From positions 2,138,001 through 2,202,000 of the forward strand of contig JASFXZ010000033.1 in assembly GCA_032209605.1 (NCBI GenBank): a stretch of 64,000 nt of DNA. The letters run 5' to 3'. A program made the position numbers and the translations under genes. The DNA comes from Mactromeris polynyma. Its lineage: Eukaryota > Mollusca > Bivalvia > Venerida > Mactridae. Shown piece by piece: positions 24,490 through 45,265 of the stretch. The notes below the pieces were generated by a model. The model was not told the DNA's origin and searched no databases. It worked only from the letters and a program-made list of their open reading frames with translations. Each line of letters begins with the position of its first letter. The stretch's first letter is position 1.

Positions 24490-25090
24490 TACCCCCAAAA
24501 ACTCTTTCATCGTTTGGTTGGTATCCTAGAAACTCCTTCATCCCCTGGTTGGTATCCCCAGAAACTCTTTCATCGCCTGGTTGGTATCCTAGAAACTCCT
24601 TCATCCCCTGGTTGGTATCCCCAGAAACTCCTTCATCCCCTGGTTGGTATCCCCAGAATCTCTTTCATCCCCTGGTAAGTACCCCCAAAAACTCTTTCAT
24701 CGCCTGGTTGGTATCCCAGAAACTCTTTCATCGCCTGGTTGGTATCCCCAGAAACTCTTTCATCCCCTGGTTGGTATCCCAGAAACTCTCATGACCTGGT
24801 TAGTACCCCCAGAAACTCTTTCATCCCCTGGTTGGTATCCTAGAAATTCTTTCATCCCCTGGTTAGTATCCCAGAAATTCTTGTTTCATCCCCTGGTTGG
24901 TATCCCAGAAACTCTTTCATCCCCTGGTTGGTATCCTAGAAATTCTTTCATCCCCTGGTTAGTATCCCCAGAAACTCTTTCATCGCCTGGTTGGTATCCC
25001 AGAAATTCTTGTTTCATCCCCTGGTTGGTATCCTAGAAATTCTTTCATCGCCTGGTTAGTATCCCAAAAATTCTTGTTTCATCCCCTGAC
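24490..25090. repeat. About 31-bp minisatellite, about 19 units
   Basis: The unit core is TTTCATCCCCTGGTTGGTAT, followed by CCCAGAAACTC, with CGCCTGG and TAGAAATTC variants. Overlapping open frames on the plus strand are by-products of the repeat. Confidence 0.95.
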
Positions 25091-26476
25091 AGCTGTATAT
25101 AACTGTGATACTGTTCAATTAACTCTGAAACAAACAAAATTGTGTTGAATTATTACACAATATTTCTGGAGGTGTGTTGAATTGGACTAGAATTGGCCGG
25201 TTTGATGAGAATTACCAAACAGTTTGCCAGCTTCAATCAATTCACTTCAACATGCTGAACACATTACTTAGTCACATCTCTAAGTCGTTAAATGCTCGTA
25301 ACACACTCTGAGCTGGTTATCAGCTGCCTAATGTGACAGTTATTATACCTGCCTTCCCTTGTAAATGAAGGGAAATGGTTATGTATCACCCCAACCACAT
25401 CTAGTTCTTGTTCATTATCTGCCAATGTAGGAAAATCACGTCCAAACCATAGATGCTGATTAGTCTTGCTAATAAAAGGGCTGCGGGCAGATAACAACAA
25501 CATACACCAGTGAAATCTCGTTTCTGTGCAATTAGGAACAAGATGGAATTCCTTGATTGAAATACTGTACATTATTCTGGACAATAATTCTGTTGATAAC
25601 TGTTCTTCAGAGAATTTGGAATGGATGCCATTTACAAACATTTGCGTGGTAATAGGAATTTAGTGGCCAGTTTGAATTAATCAGTCTTTCTTAGAACACA
25701 ATTTGCTGCCTGCCTATCTATCTGCCCGGAATGCTGTGTTCCATGAACATTTATTGGCCCACAGAGGGAATGATTTTCTTTAGCCTTGATCCAGAGAATA
25801 TAGATAAACAATTGCACACAAACATATATTTGAATGTCCCTGCCATTTGAAGGATGGAGTGTTAAGTGTTACCCCTGTCCATTTGGCCATGACAAACTTG
25901 GTTTCCAATCAACAACTCTTGCAATGATAGATGGATTCAATTTATATTGGGCATATAAGCATAGTAATTGTAATTATTGTAATATTTCACTACAGAAAAA
26001 TCTTGCGAAGGGGTCTAGATGTACTGCTACTGTAGGGGCGCCAGTAATTGATCATACTTGAATTGTATCAACAATTACTTGGCTTCCAGTGTACTCTCAG
26101 TGCTTTGATACTATCTATATCCACTTGTTCATTTCTATGAAGCTTGACCATAATAAACAGGCATTGTCTGTCACATTTATTACTGGATAAATCCTGTTGC
26201 TATGTGACCAGAATGTATGAACGTTCCTTCCAGAGTTTTCAGAGATAGATTTGTTTTACCGATTGCATTGATTTTTACCAGCTTTGGTTATCTTGACACG
26301 TCATCTGGCGTAGTATATAAATAATATTGCCGTGAAATTTTGCTACATTTTTTACTGTATTTCAGTTCCAGTCCTTTTGTATCCAAGCAGTGTGTGATAT
26401 TTGCACGTCTGTTTTGAAAAGGGGATGAGATGTTATTATAGCTTGATTGTAGTAATGCATCGTACTAAATGTTAAA
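25091..26476. other. Non-coding stretch
   Basis: Apart from the fragment near 25910-25965 related to the repeat at 23890, no exon, RNA gene or repeat is supported. Confidence 0.4.
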
Positions 26477-26658
26477 TACAGTCGGACCTCGTTGTTTTCG
26501 ATAACATTCTGTAACTTGGTATCATATGAAATAAATATCAATTCCTGATGTGTCTTCTTAAGGCACGTCATTGAATTGAAATGGGCTTCTTGAAAATTAT
26601 GTATTATTCGAATGAAATGACGGACCAAATGAATTGGAATGAATGAGATCCAACTGTA
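26477..26658. mobile_element. MITE family C, copy 1
   Basis: It starts TACAGTCGGACCTCGTTG and ends with an inverted AATGAGATCCAACTGTA. The inner part (GGCACGTCATTGAATTGAAA) is shared with 31139-31319. The CAGTCGGACCTCG end is of Tc1/mariner or pogo type. Confidence 0.8.
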
Positions 26659-27049
26659 GGGGGATTAAGACAGTTTCTGAGGAAAGTTTAAAACTTATTC
26701 TATTGAGTACAGTATAATCTGAAATTTACATGTGGGATTATTGCCATTCAAACTACTTTATCATACAAAATTATATTATATAATTGAGGTTTTCTGCCAA
26801 CAAGTTAGCAGATAATTTGGTGCAGAATTTTCGTGGAAAAAACTTGGAAGTAAATGCCAATTTAGTACACTTAATTGGCTGTGGACTCCCTGATAAATCT
26901 GGTTAATATTGTTAGATCTTGACAGTAAATGATTAGTTGGCTTCTGTTTGGGGAAATGTTGGAGAGTCAGTAAGAATTGGTTATTTGGTATGATTTTGCT
27001 TTCTAATGAGTTAACGGTACATAGAAAGAGAGTCTCGGCTTTTATAGTG

Positions 27050-27360
27050 TTGTCTGATTACCTCCCTTTAGTAAAATTATGACATAAACTGTTTTCATTT
27101 TGAATGACCTCCTCTCAATAAGATAACGATATAAACTATACCTATTTGAATAGGTACCCTCTATAAAAATGGTATGAATTTATCTTACTTGAATTGCCTC
27201 AACTAAATCAAATAATGATATACGTTATTTTTGTTTCAATTTCCTCTCCAGTAACTAAGATTATGATAGAAATTATTCTTATCTAAATTATCTCCCTTAA
27301 ATGAAAAAAAGTAATTACTCATTATTTAATTATCTCCCTTTGATTGAAGTTTTATGTAAA
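27050..27360. repeat. Degenerate tandem repeat before the TMEM117 exon
   Basis: About six diverged units of 50-60 bp carry TTACCTCCCTTTA or TTATCTCCCTT words with TATGATATAAACT-type stretches. The last unit reaches into the acceptor of the exon at 27381. Confidence 0.55.
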
Positions 27361-27380
27361 ACTATTTCAATCTTTTTCAG

Positions 27381-36075
<8,695 letters not shown>

Positions 36076-38241
36076 TATAAATGTCAAGGTCACAAAAATG
36101 CCAGAAAGATATTCAAGGTCTTTAATCACAGCAATGTGAAGGTCAAAGTCCAGTTCAAGATCAGTTACGTGAAGGTGAATGTCAAAACTATAAAATGTTG
36201 AAAATCACAAAAAGTTAAAAGATGATATATCTAAAGATGTTTATGTCGAAACTATACGACAATTATTTTAGGAATTTGTCTCTGCTTATAAAAAGAAGTT
36301 CCTACAGTTCTTTTAGCAATTTGTCTTTGCTAAATATCTAACATTCCTAAAAGCATCTCCGACTCTGTTTTGATTACTGGCCTAGGTTAATTAATATCTG
36401 ATTAACAATTATGACATTTAACAATGTAATACTTTTATTGTTTCATTCACTGGTTGAATGTATGAAAGTTCTATTTTTATATAAGCCAAATAGATTTAAA
36501 ATATCACATACAATATAAATCCTCTGACATAGATTTACATAGTTTCAAATCTATCAAATATTTTGTTTGTTTTTGAGTATCTCTTTGGAAATTGTTTTTT
36601 TACAAATCTGTTTTTTCTTACTCAATGTTTATTTTTTTGTCAAAGGTGTTACCAAAGTGATAAGTATGTTACTGATATAGTGTGTTTGATTGCTGGTCTC
36701 TCGAGCCTTGTCCATGTGTCCATGTACTGAAGCTGAAAGTTTTATGCTTTAGCATGTTTTAATCTCTTGATGTGTTCATACCTTTGTAAAACAACATTAA
36801 GTTAATTTTATTATATCACAGATTGAGTGGGACCTTTTTTTCATGAGGAAACAGAAACAAACGTACGAAACGTCACAATGCTATGTTTTAGAGTATGTCT
36901 GTATGAAGGTATTAATGTGCCGTTTTCTAAAGTTTATTACGTGACATATTTTCATACAGAATGAGACTATCTACCTTGAAGTTTGAGCATTTGGATTTCG
37001 TTGTTTACAAGATTTCTTGGAATTAATTGTATCTGAATGATCTCCAGATACACAAATTTAGGGGCTGGGGTAGAGGGGATCAGGTTTAGGGGCAAAATTT
37101 GTCACACTTTTTGTATACAGGCTGTAAATTTTAGTGACATCACAATCCTTCCATATGACTAACTATTTTACTGAAAATTGGTCTATGACTGTAAATATTG
37201 TATAAGACGTACTTCTATTTTTTGTATCTGTGTAGATATAATGTGCCTATTTGATATTGTCAACATTACGTCATAATTATCAGTAAAACTGTTGTCTGTA
37301 GCAACAATGCATTTGTTTACATTGTACATTGTTTAATGTTATATACCATTATAGACTACATATACATAGATATATATATTTTGTACATTATACATACATT
37401 ATCTCCCCTCTATATACACTCTATATACACTCTACTGCTGTTTTATGTATCTCTATTTTCATACCTTCTTCAAACTTTATATTTGTGTCAATAAAGGCCA
37501 TTGTTTTAAATATATGTTGTTCATATCGTTGTCCATATTTGATGTACATTCAGATATGTTATTTTCTGTCGAGACAAGAAAGACAGAATCTGAGTTGGTA
37601 ATATCATGATATTAGGATGTACATAATCTGTTCATGAGCTTTGATTACAGGAACGTATTGGCTCTTGATGAGCTTTGATACTAAGAATAATATGCATCAC
37701 CAGCTCTTTATGAGCTTGAGAATACCATAAGCTCTTTATGAGCTTGAGAATACCATAAGGTCTTTATGAGCTTGAGAATACCATGGGCTCTTTATGAGCT
37801 TGAGAATACCATAAGCTCTTTATGAGCTTGAGAATACCATAAGGTCTTTATGAGCTTGAGAATACCATGGGCTCTTTATGAGCTTTGGTAATAGGAATAC
37901 CTTAAGCTCTTCAAGAGCTTTGATACTAAGTATAAATCACCACCATTTTCATGAAGCTTTTTATGAGCTTTGATTACAGAATATATTTCAACTCTATGTG
38001 AGATTTGGTGACAGTATACTAATAATTGAGATTCACCATATTAAAAGACAAATGTGTAGAAATGGATTGAAAATGTATATTTTTGTACACACAACAGTTC
38101 CAAGTACCAATATTTGTTCATGTTCAAGGTGCTGGCCCGTAGAATTCTGGTAAAATTTTAAATTGACAAAACTCCTTTTTATGTCTGTATTTGTTCAGAT
38201 GCAGTGAAAAAGACTGATTGTGACATTTTTGTTGAAATAAA
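36076..38241 (+). other. TMEM117: TMEM117 3' UTR, probable
   Basis: AATAAA signals lie at 37490-37495 and 38236-38241. Either could end the transcript. A 28-bp tandem lies inside. Confidence 0.55.
37700..37880. repeat. 28-bp tandem repeat, about six units
   Basis: The unit contains CTCTTTATGAGCTTGAGAAT followed by ACCATAAG. If the distal poly(A) site is used, it lies in the TMEM117 3' UTR. Confidence 0.9.
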
Positions 38242-38469
38242 TGATATTATCAAAGACTGGGGTAAAATAAATAATAAAATAGAAATTATTGCTATATATC
38301 CAGTAAGAATGTAAAAAGCATTTTTGTTGTTTATTTTTGCTTGTGACAAGAAAAATCAACTTTAATTATGTTTTGATATGATTTTTGTTTAACTTAAAAT
38401 ATCTTGATTTTTGAAGTGAATTGCTTTAATAGAATCTAGCACTGGGTTGAAGTTTGTAAATCTGAGTTA

Positions 38470-38625
38470 GGAAATTTGTTTAAAATTCAAGCCACTGATT
38501 GGTTGGTTTAAGATTCAAGCTTCTGATTGGTAGGTTTAAAATGCAAGCCTCTGATTGGTTGGTTTTGAATACTTACAGTGAGTCTAGAAATTGATCAATG
38601 GCAAGGCTTCATTCTGGTCTCCAAC
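38470..38625 (+). repeat. Interspersed CATTGG-core repeat, copy 2
   Basis: CTGATTGGTTGGTTT words are followed by GAGTCTAGAAATTGATCAAT and GGCAAGGCTTCATTCTGG. Confidence 0.6.
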
Positions 38626-41600
38626 CTTGGACCCTTTACGTTGTCATTAAAGACTAATGAATTATTAATGTTTCTAAATTATGTTATGCTTCTGTTTATG
38701 GTAGCTATTTTATGTGTATATTGTACTTACTTGTAGCCATAATTAATACTGAACAAATTTGTATTTTTGTAGAAGATCAATGATTGTCACACAAAATGTA
38801 TATTTTTCTATCAGCACCAATTGAACAAATTTGCACCAATCAAAGTCTCCACGGAAGTAAAAAGTCTCCCGGTATTTTTAGTCAGTGTTATCATCATTAT
38901 ACACCTGTCAGTGGTGTGTTGTAGTGAAGACCAGCATGTACCATTTTAGGGGGTAGCCCCGATACCGTCTTAATCAGTAGGGTGGATGCATTTACATTGC
39001 TAGTCGGTGTCACAGTTTTGATGCAGGTTCATGATAGATTACACTATCTGATCTGGGTGGGGGGGGGGGGGCGACTCCCCCGCCCTAAAATTTGCTTACC
39101 TCACATGTATGTCTGAGTCTAAATACGAAAATATACAGAGATCTTTAATTTTACGATTTTCAAATAAGCGATTCTGAATTGGTTTTATGTTCAATAACTT
39201 AAAAAAACAAAGAATAAAACACAAGTCATTGCCGTTTTATAAGGCTTGAGCAAAACCAAAAAATGACCAAAACGTTACGCCCCCTAAGACCAAATCCTGG
39301 ATCCTCCCCTGGATTACTATAAGATCTGTATTGCTGTTTGTTCATTTATTGGTATTTCTCGATGTATTTCTTGTCAAGTTTATTGTTGTAAAAATCGTGC
39401 AATGTGTTTCTAAAATTTAATGTCGGAGGATTAAGTTCTTTTTATGTTAAATTTTTCTCCCTATTGGAGTAAGTTAATTACATTTTAAAAAGAACACTAT
39501 AATTTGACCCTTTTTAAGATCTTTCCTTTATATTAACTATAGTTTTATCTACGTGTTTATCTATAAATCTGAAATTAGAATCTTGCATTAGAACTCAAGC
39601 ATCTAATTAGTTACTTTTGTGTGCAATACTAAGACTAGCCAATAGCAAGGCTGTTTTAATGATTTTGGGCCCTGGAGTTCGAAATAGACACGGCAAAAAG
39701 GAACATTCAGTTTATATATTACAGTTAATCTTATGTTTGAGAATATCACAAGTTCCCTCCCTTAAACCCGTCTAGTATAATTATGTATATATAGCACATA
39801 ATATACTATAGAAGATATAAAGGGAGAGAACTCGTGACAATCGCCTGTGGTTTATGATTCCATTGATGAGTCTCTGTTGCCAAGACATTTAAATTCTGCC
39901 ATTGAAGATAACTCGGAATAATTTCGGTCATGTCAGCAAAAATCTGCACATCATACTTCATGATCCGGCAGATAAGTCAGTCCCTGATGCTTCGTATTTC
40001 AATCCTGAAGTTTCCAAGAATGCCCATTATCTGTCATATTGGGAATTGATATCTTTGAAAATTTCTGGAATTACAAAATTTGAATTTTTTTCTTATCATT
40101 TGAAACCAATTTGATAATTTTCTAGTAACCATGGGGATAAAATAGAATGGATTTATTGACATTCAAATTGTCATGTCATCCATCGTGGGAATATAACCAT
40201 GGACATATGCAAATATTTGTATTGATTTCAATGCAATTTTAGGGTATAAATCTTTTTAATCTGTATCCTGCTTTCCAACATAGCTTCAGAGGACATAACG
40301 CTGTCAATCAATTTGAATTTGTGAGTACTTTATTCAATGACATTAGCCATGGTTTTATTTTCTGGTTGTAAGTCAAAATATTTAAGACTGGATTTCAATT
40401 TTAGTGCTATACTTAACAATAAGATATATTATTATTAACAGTATAATTTATATGTTGTGGTTGTGGGTATATAGTATTAATAATTATTTCAATATGTATT
40501 GTGGTTGTATGCTCTAATTTCCAACTATTTCCAAAACTCAAATTTTCTCTTTTCTGTCTATACAAACTGGTACATCGTTTTTTTCTCATATCTTATTTGT
40601 AAATTGGCATTCACATGCTGCTGGTTATAACTTCTATTATATACAGTGTTTGCCTATTGTTTGCCATCTTGTCTGTGTTCCTAGATCATGTTAGGTCTAG
40701 GGGGTAAACTGCTGCCTATCCTTGTCTCATCTGGTAATTATTCCGTATCAAGCTAGTGTGTGTCTGTCCACCGTTCAGTTCAAGTCATAATTCTATCATA
40801 TGATTGAATGGCTTGAACCTGAAATATGTTTCAGAAATCTGAAAGTTCTTTGACAATGAGGATGCTTGGGTTACTTTCAAGTGTATTGAGTGAAACTAAG
40901 AGTTACCTTACCTGAATTGTGAGTCAAGATTTTGTGCTAAGATAATTGCTGTTTAAACCATCCATCTGATATGGTTTCTAGTTCATAATTATAAAACAAT
41001 ATACCATTGGAAAGTTTACGTTCTAATTTTCCAAACATATACGATTTTATGTATTTCATATAACTACAAACATTGAATCAATGGTTAAACCTGACCACAT
41101 ATTGGGAATTACCGTACAAGTTATATGAAGAGATAAGGAGTCAGTAATATATACTTGCTAAAAATGGGGGGAATGTAGGGCCCTTTTAAGCCGTTAATCT
41201 ATGTATAAGGCTCCAATGATTAAATGGTTGGATAATCGTCCAGGTTCTTCTCCTATTTTTCATGTTGTTTTCATAGTTTAGATTTCCAATATGATAACCT
41301 TTGTTTTTGTTCATTTTATTTATAGTTGGACCAACTAATTGAAAAAACACATATACAAGTACAATTTGTTTGATTTTTAGTGATTTTTACATTTAGTTTT
41401 ACCTGTTTATTTTCTTTAATTTATGACTGTTATGTATTATAAAGTAACTTGTGTTTTGTATTGTTGTGCTATGCTTATTTTGATGTGATGCTTTGTATTA
41501 GTATATGGTCACAAATTCATCAACAGTCATTCTGACGTATCATTTCTATTAGTCTATGGGAAATATGTGCTGGTAATTTTTCTTGATAATTTGATGTATG

Positions 41601-42367
41601 AACAATTTTAGGTGAACAACCTTTTGAGATTTATCTTCATATTTCCAGAACACATCAATCAGGCCAATCATAAACAATCTGTGTTCTCTTATCCCTACCT
41701 GCAACTTTTGGCGCCAGTAAAGGCGTCACTTTTTGATATTTAAAAAAATCTGCTCTAAAGAACCTTAAAGAATAGAGTTGTGGCCAATATTGATGAGTTA
41801 GTGTTTTTTTTATATCTAACAACTTTTATTGGATGGCTCTAGTCAGTTATTTCTTTTCTTCCATTATGACTTTCTCCCTTAGGCCATACCGTTTTATATT
41901 TTTGATAAGCGTCCGCATGCGCCTTGGTTTGAGCTCTTTGATACATATAAACAACATTTTCGTAAGGGACGTAACCGCTGTATCGTATTTACGTACGTTT
42001 GTATAAATGTTTTGCATGTTAGTGGAAAGAAAACCAGTCAGTTTTTCTGTAAGTTTAGTTTATATTTTTATCATGTTTACCTCATTAAAACGTGTGAAAT
42101 GATACATAATGTCAACTATCTGGCTTTGCATTTTTTCACGACAGTGTTTTTTTGAATGGGTAGCTAGGTTTGTGAACGAGGTTGACACTTAACAAAAATA
42201 ACAAACAGAATGGCCTTATTTTCTGGTACTTGCTTTAAATACAACTAAATTTGTGCACTATCCATGGCCCTTAATTAGAGACCACATAGGGGATTGTTGA
42301 TGGCTACACAGGATCTCAGTATGTATGATTAGGTTACCGCAGGCATGTTGTTGGTGTTTTATTGTAT
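38626..42367. other. Intergenic stretch
   Basis: A partial CATTGG-core repeat lies at 39590-39670 and a poly-G run near 39058-39071. No exon or RNA gene is supported. Confidence 0.45.
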
Positions 42368-42744
42368 CAGGGGTGATATTCTTCCGGATTAATCCGGAAT
42401 TCCAGATTTCTGTGACCAAAAAAAGTTTGCTAGGGGAACCTATGCCCAATTTTTCAACTGATAGTGATACCCCCCCACCACCCCAATTTCTGGTGTTGCA
42501 AAATAAAGCACAGATTGATCAGTTTTGTTAGCCTGAAGGATATTCTAATGTAAGAGTAGACAGTCGAGCATTCCCTGTCAAGGCATAATTTAAAGGCATC
42601 CTAAGCCATCTAAAATCCCAGAACCTTCAGGGGGCTTCACCCCCTGTGACCCCTGCCAAGGCTTTGCCCTGGACCCACAAGGAGGCCTTACCCTCGACTC
42701 CCCGCGCAAATGTTCAGATTTTTTTGGGATCAATATCACCCCTG
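42368..42744. mobile_element. MITE with CAGGGGTGATATT ends
   Basis: Terminal repeats CAGGGGTGATATT and AATATCACCCCTG are perfect over 13 bp. The flanks share TTGTAT, a possible target-site duplication. The CAGGG end and the 6-8 bp duplication fit hAT-like elements. The GC-rich inner part (AGGGGGCTTCACCCCCTG) could form a hairpin. Confidence 0.75.
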
Positions 42745-43589
42745 TTGTATACAGCTGTCTGTCTTTGAGTATATTGCATACAATATCTTATGACTGAATT
42801 AAGTTAATATGATGTATTTTTTACAAAAAATGTGTGAAAAATGTTGGAACGTGTTAGTTGTCACCTGAATTAATCAGCCATCTGTCTTATGCAGCCAAAT
42901 TGATGTACCAGTATCTTATTACATTAAGTTCCCTTGTATTAAATAGCCACTTGTATTAAGCAGCCACATTTACCCTTTGACTAATTGTTTATGACAGGTG
43001 TGACTATATATTCATAGTGGTCACTGTAGCCAGGTTCTAGAGATAACCTTTGGAGGACATTTATTCATTTCCTATGTAGGGTGGTCTGTATACAAAAAAT
43101 TGATTTGACTACCATTTTCCAAATTTCACTCATAATATCACTTCAAAAAACTTTTGCAAGAATTCAAAACCAAAGCAATATGGTGATTGTACAAACTTTT
43201 CAGATAACTCTGAGAACTAAGTATGTTTGTTCTTGATGCGGGCTTTTAGAGTCAATGTATCAATTTGAAGTGATGTTATGGGTAAGGTTTATACACATCA
43301 CAGGAGATTGTGACAATGTTCTTACATAGGTAATTGCCTGTTCTCAAGTATCGGTATTTTATAGAAGGGCAGATAACCTAACAGAACAGGATTCTAATTT
43401 CCTGTGAAACACCCATTCCCTTTGGAATTGTGATCATTCATTGTGTTTTACTGCTATTGTCCTGTGTATACATATATATGTATTATACAAACAAGCATTG
43501 TGATAAATAAAGTGTACTTTCAATAACACAATCCTATTTGTTTCATTTTTTTGACTACTTCATGTGGACCTTGATCCAGTTATTAGAAA

Positions 43590-43700
43590 AGTTAGTAGAC
43601 CAGTCTTGGTATAAAGCCTTGCCATTGGTCAATATTTAGACTGTTCAGAAACAATCAATCAGAAGCTCGAGTTTTAGACTGGTCTCCAAACTCTGATGTC
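43590..43700 (-). repeat. Interspersed CATTGG-core repeat, inverted copy
   Basis: GACCAGTCTTGGTATAAAGC and CTTGCCATTGGTCAATATTT read as the reverse of the copies at 23607 and 38470. Confidence 0.6.
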
Positions 43701-43838
43701 ATAACCACAGATCTAGAACCAGCATATTAGAAACAAATAAAATGAATGTCTCACAATTATTGCACCATACAGCTTGCTTCAGAGTTTTACACTGTAATTA
43801 AGCAGTTAAACAGTGTTTCATCTATGCATGGCAATTAG

Positions 43839-44104
43839 CATCCTCGGTACCCAGGCTATTTGTAACATATATGATATATGGGCAAATTGGCTTGCGAAAT
43901 TTCGTAATGCATGCATATTTGAAAGCTCAGAACTGCAATTTCATCCGTAACTGCTTGGCAATTTCCGTACCGCATGAGGTGTGTGTCATGCAGCCCATCA
44001 AGCAGCTAGATTTCACCTCATTAATTATTCATGAGCATGAGATTTTTACAGTCATTTTGCACAGGACATCATATATATTATGAATAGCCTGGGTACCGAG
44101 GATG
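43839..44104. mobile_element. MITE with perfect 22-bp terminal inverted repeats
   Basis: The left end, 43839-43860 (CATCCTCGGTACCCAGGC and four more bases), is an exact inverse of 44083-44104. The inside is AT-rich with TTAATTATTCATGAG and no coding frame. It lies between TMEM117 and SF3A2. Confidence 0.85.
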
Positions 44105-44484
44105 GGCGATCAGTTTGACCTAACCAGTGTTTCAGGGTAACCGGTCAGTACTAGCCTGTTCTGAAAGCATCGGATCACTTGCTCAAACAACTCTGATGCG
44201 GAGGAGAAAACTACAAATCCCTTTAAAATTTCATGGCACACATAAGCCTCACCTAGGATTTTGAACCTAACTCAACACTGGTGGTCGAGTGTTGTACAAA
44301 CAGAGCTTACAGGGCAGGTTTCACATCTTACAAATGAATAGAAAGAATAAAAAATGCACTTCTAATTAGAATTGGGAATTTGAACAAGTTTCACAGCATT
44401 TGAAAAAGTAACCTACAAACTGGAACGAAAAAAAATTACGAATGTTTCAAACTGGAAAAAAAACAACAATACATCAGTTTAAGT

Positions 44485-44490
44485 TTTATT
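44485..44490 (-). terminator. SF3A2: Probable SF3A2 poly(A) signal
   Basis: AATAAA on the minus strand, about 360 bp after the stop codon. Confidence 0.4.
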
Positions 44491-44851
44491 TCTGTTAAAA
44501 TACATCGTATACCAGCAACAAACAGACGTACAATGATTTAAGAACACATCAAAAATGTATCAGTTACAAATGGAAATAGATGACATGATTTAAATCAGAT
44601 AACATCGTAATAATGTGCACATGTGCTTGTTCTGAAATCAGTTTATCTGCAAGCCAATACTTGTTCCTATAAAATTCTCACAAAATCTATGGAATTGTGG
44701 AAAATGATACACTTACAGTCGATTTACCACATCACAAGAAAAATACATCATCTTAATGCATCTCTTGAATGGTCCCTAGACATAAGACTCCGACATGGCT
44801 TACACTTATACAACACAAAATATGTTACTTGAAGAATTTTAAATTCTAGAC

Positions 44852-45265
44852 TTAAGATGATGGGGGTGGAGGTGGAGGAGGGGCCATTCCAGGAGGACCG
44901 CCCCCTGACATAGGAGGAGGCGGAGGAACAGGGGGTGGTGGTGGTGCACCCATCATATGAGGCAGAACAACTCCACCCATGGGCGGCATTGGGGGTGGAG
45001 CCATTGGTGGAGGACCAGGGGGCACAGGAGGTCTGGGAGGTCCCATTCCCATTCCTGGATGGCCACCAGCCATTGGTGGAGGCGGCATTCTTGGAGGTGG
45101 GGGAGGCATCCTTGGGGGCAGAGACATCTGTTGAGGGGGCGGTCCACCAAGCATTCCCTCTCTGTCATCCTCCATTGGTTGATGCTCCTGTTGTTCCTTT
45201 CTGGGAGGAGCTGGTGGTGGCTGTGGAGGTTTGGATTCAACCTTGAAAGCAAACTGCAGGAAAAA
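44852..45265 (-). CDS. SF3A2: SF3A2 exon 7, proline-rich tail and stop
   Basis: Acceptor TTATTTTCAG. It encodes FFLQFAFKVESKPPQPPP and a PPPPP/GMGMGPP-rich tail ending PPPSS and TAA. Open frames on the opposite strand (44935-45427) are shadows of this GC-rich exon. Confidence 0.96.
   Translation of the reverse strand, partial: FFLQFAFKVESKPPQPPPAPPRKEQQEHQPMEDDREGMLGGPPPQQMSLPPRMPPPPPRMPPPPMAGGHPGMGMGPPRPPVPPGPPPMAPPPMPPMGGVVLPHMMGAPPPPPVPPPPPMSGGGPPGMAPPPPPPPSS

Noticed and set aside
24430..25036. Overlapping plus-strand frames with WYPQKLFH-type repeats
   Set aside because: By-product of the 31-bp minisatellite.
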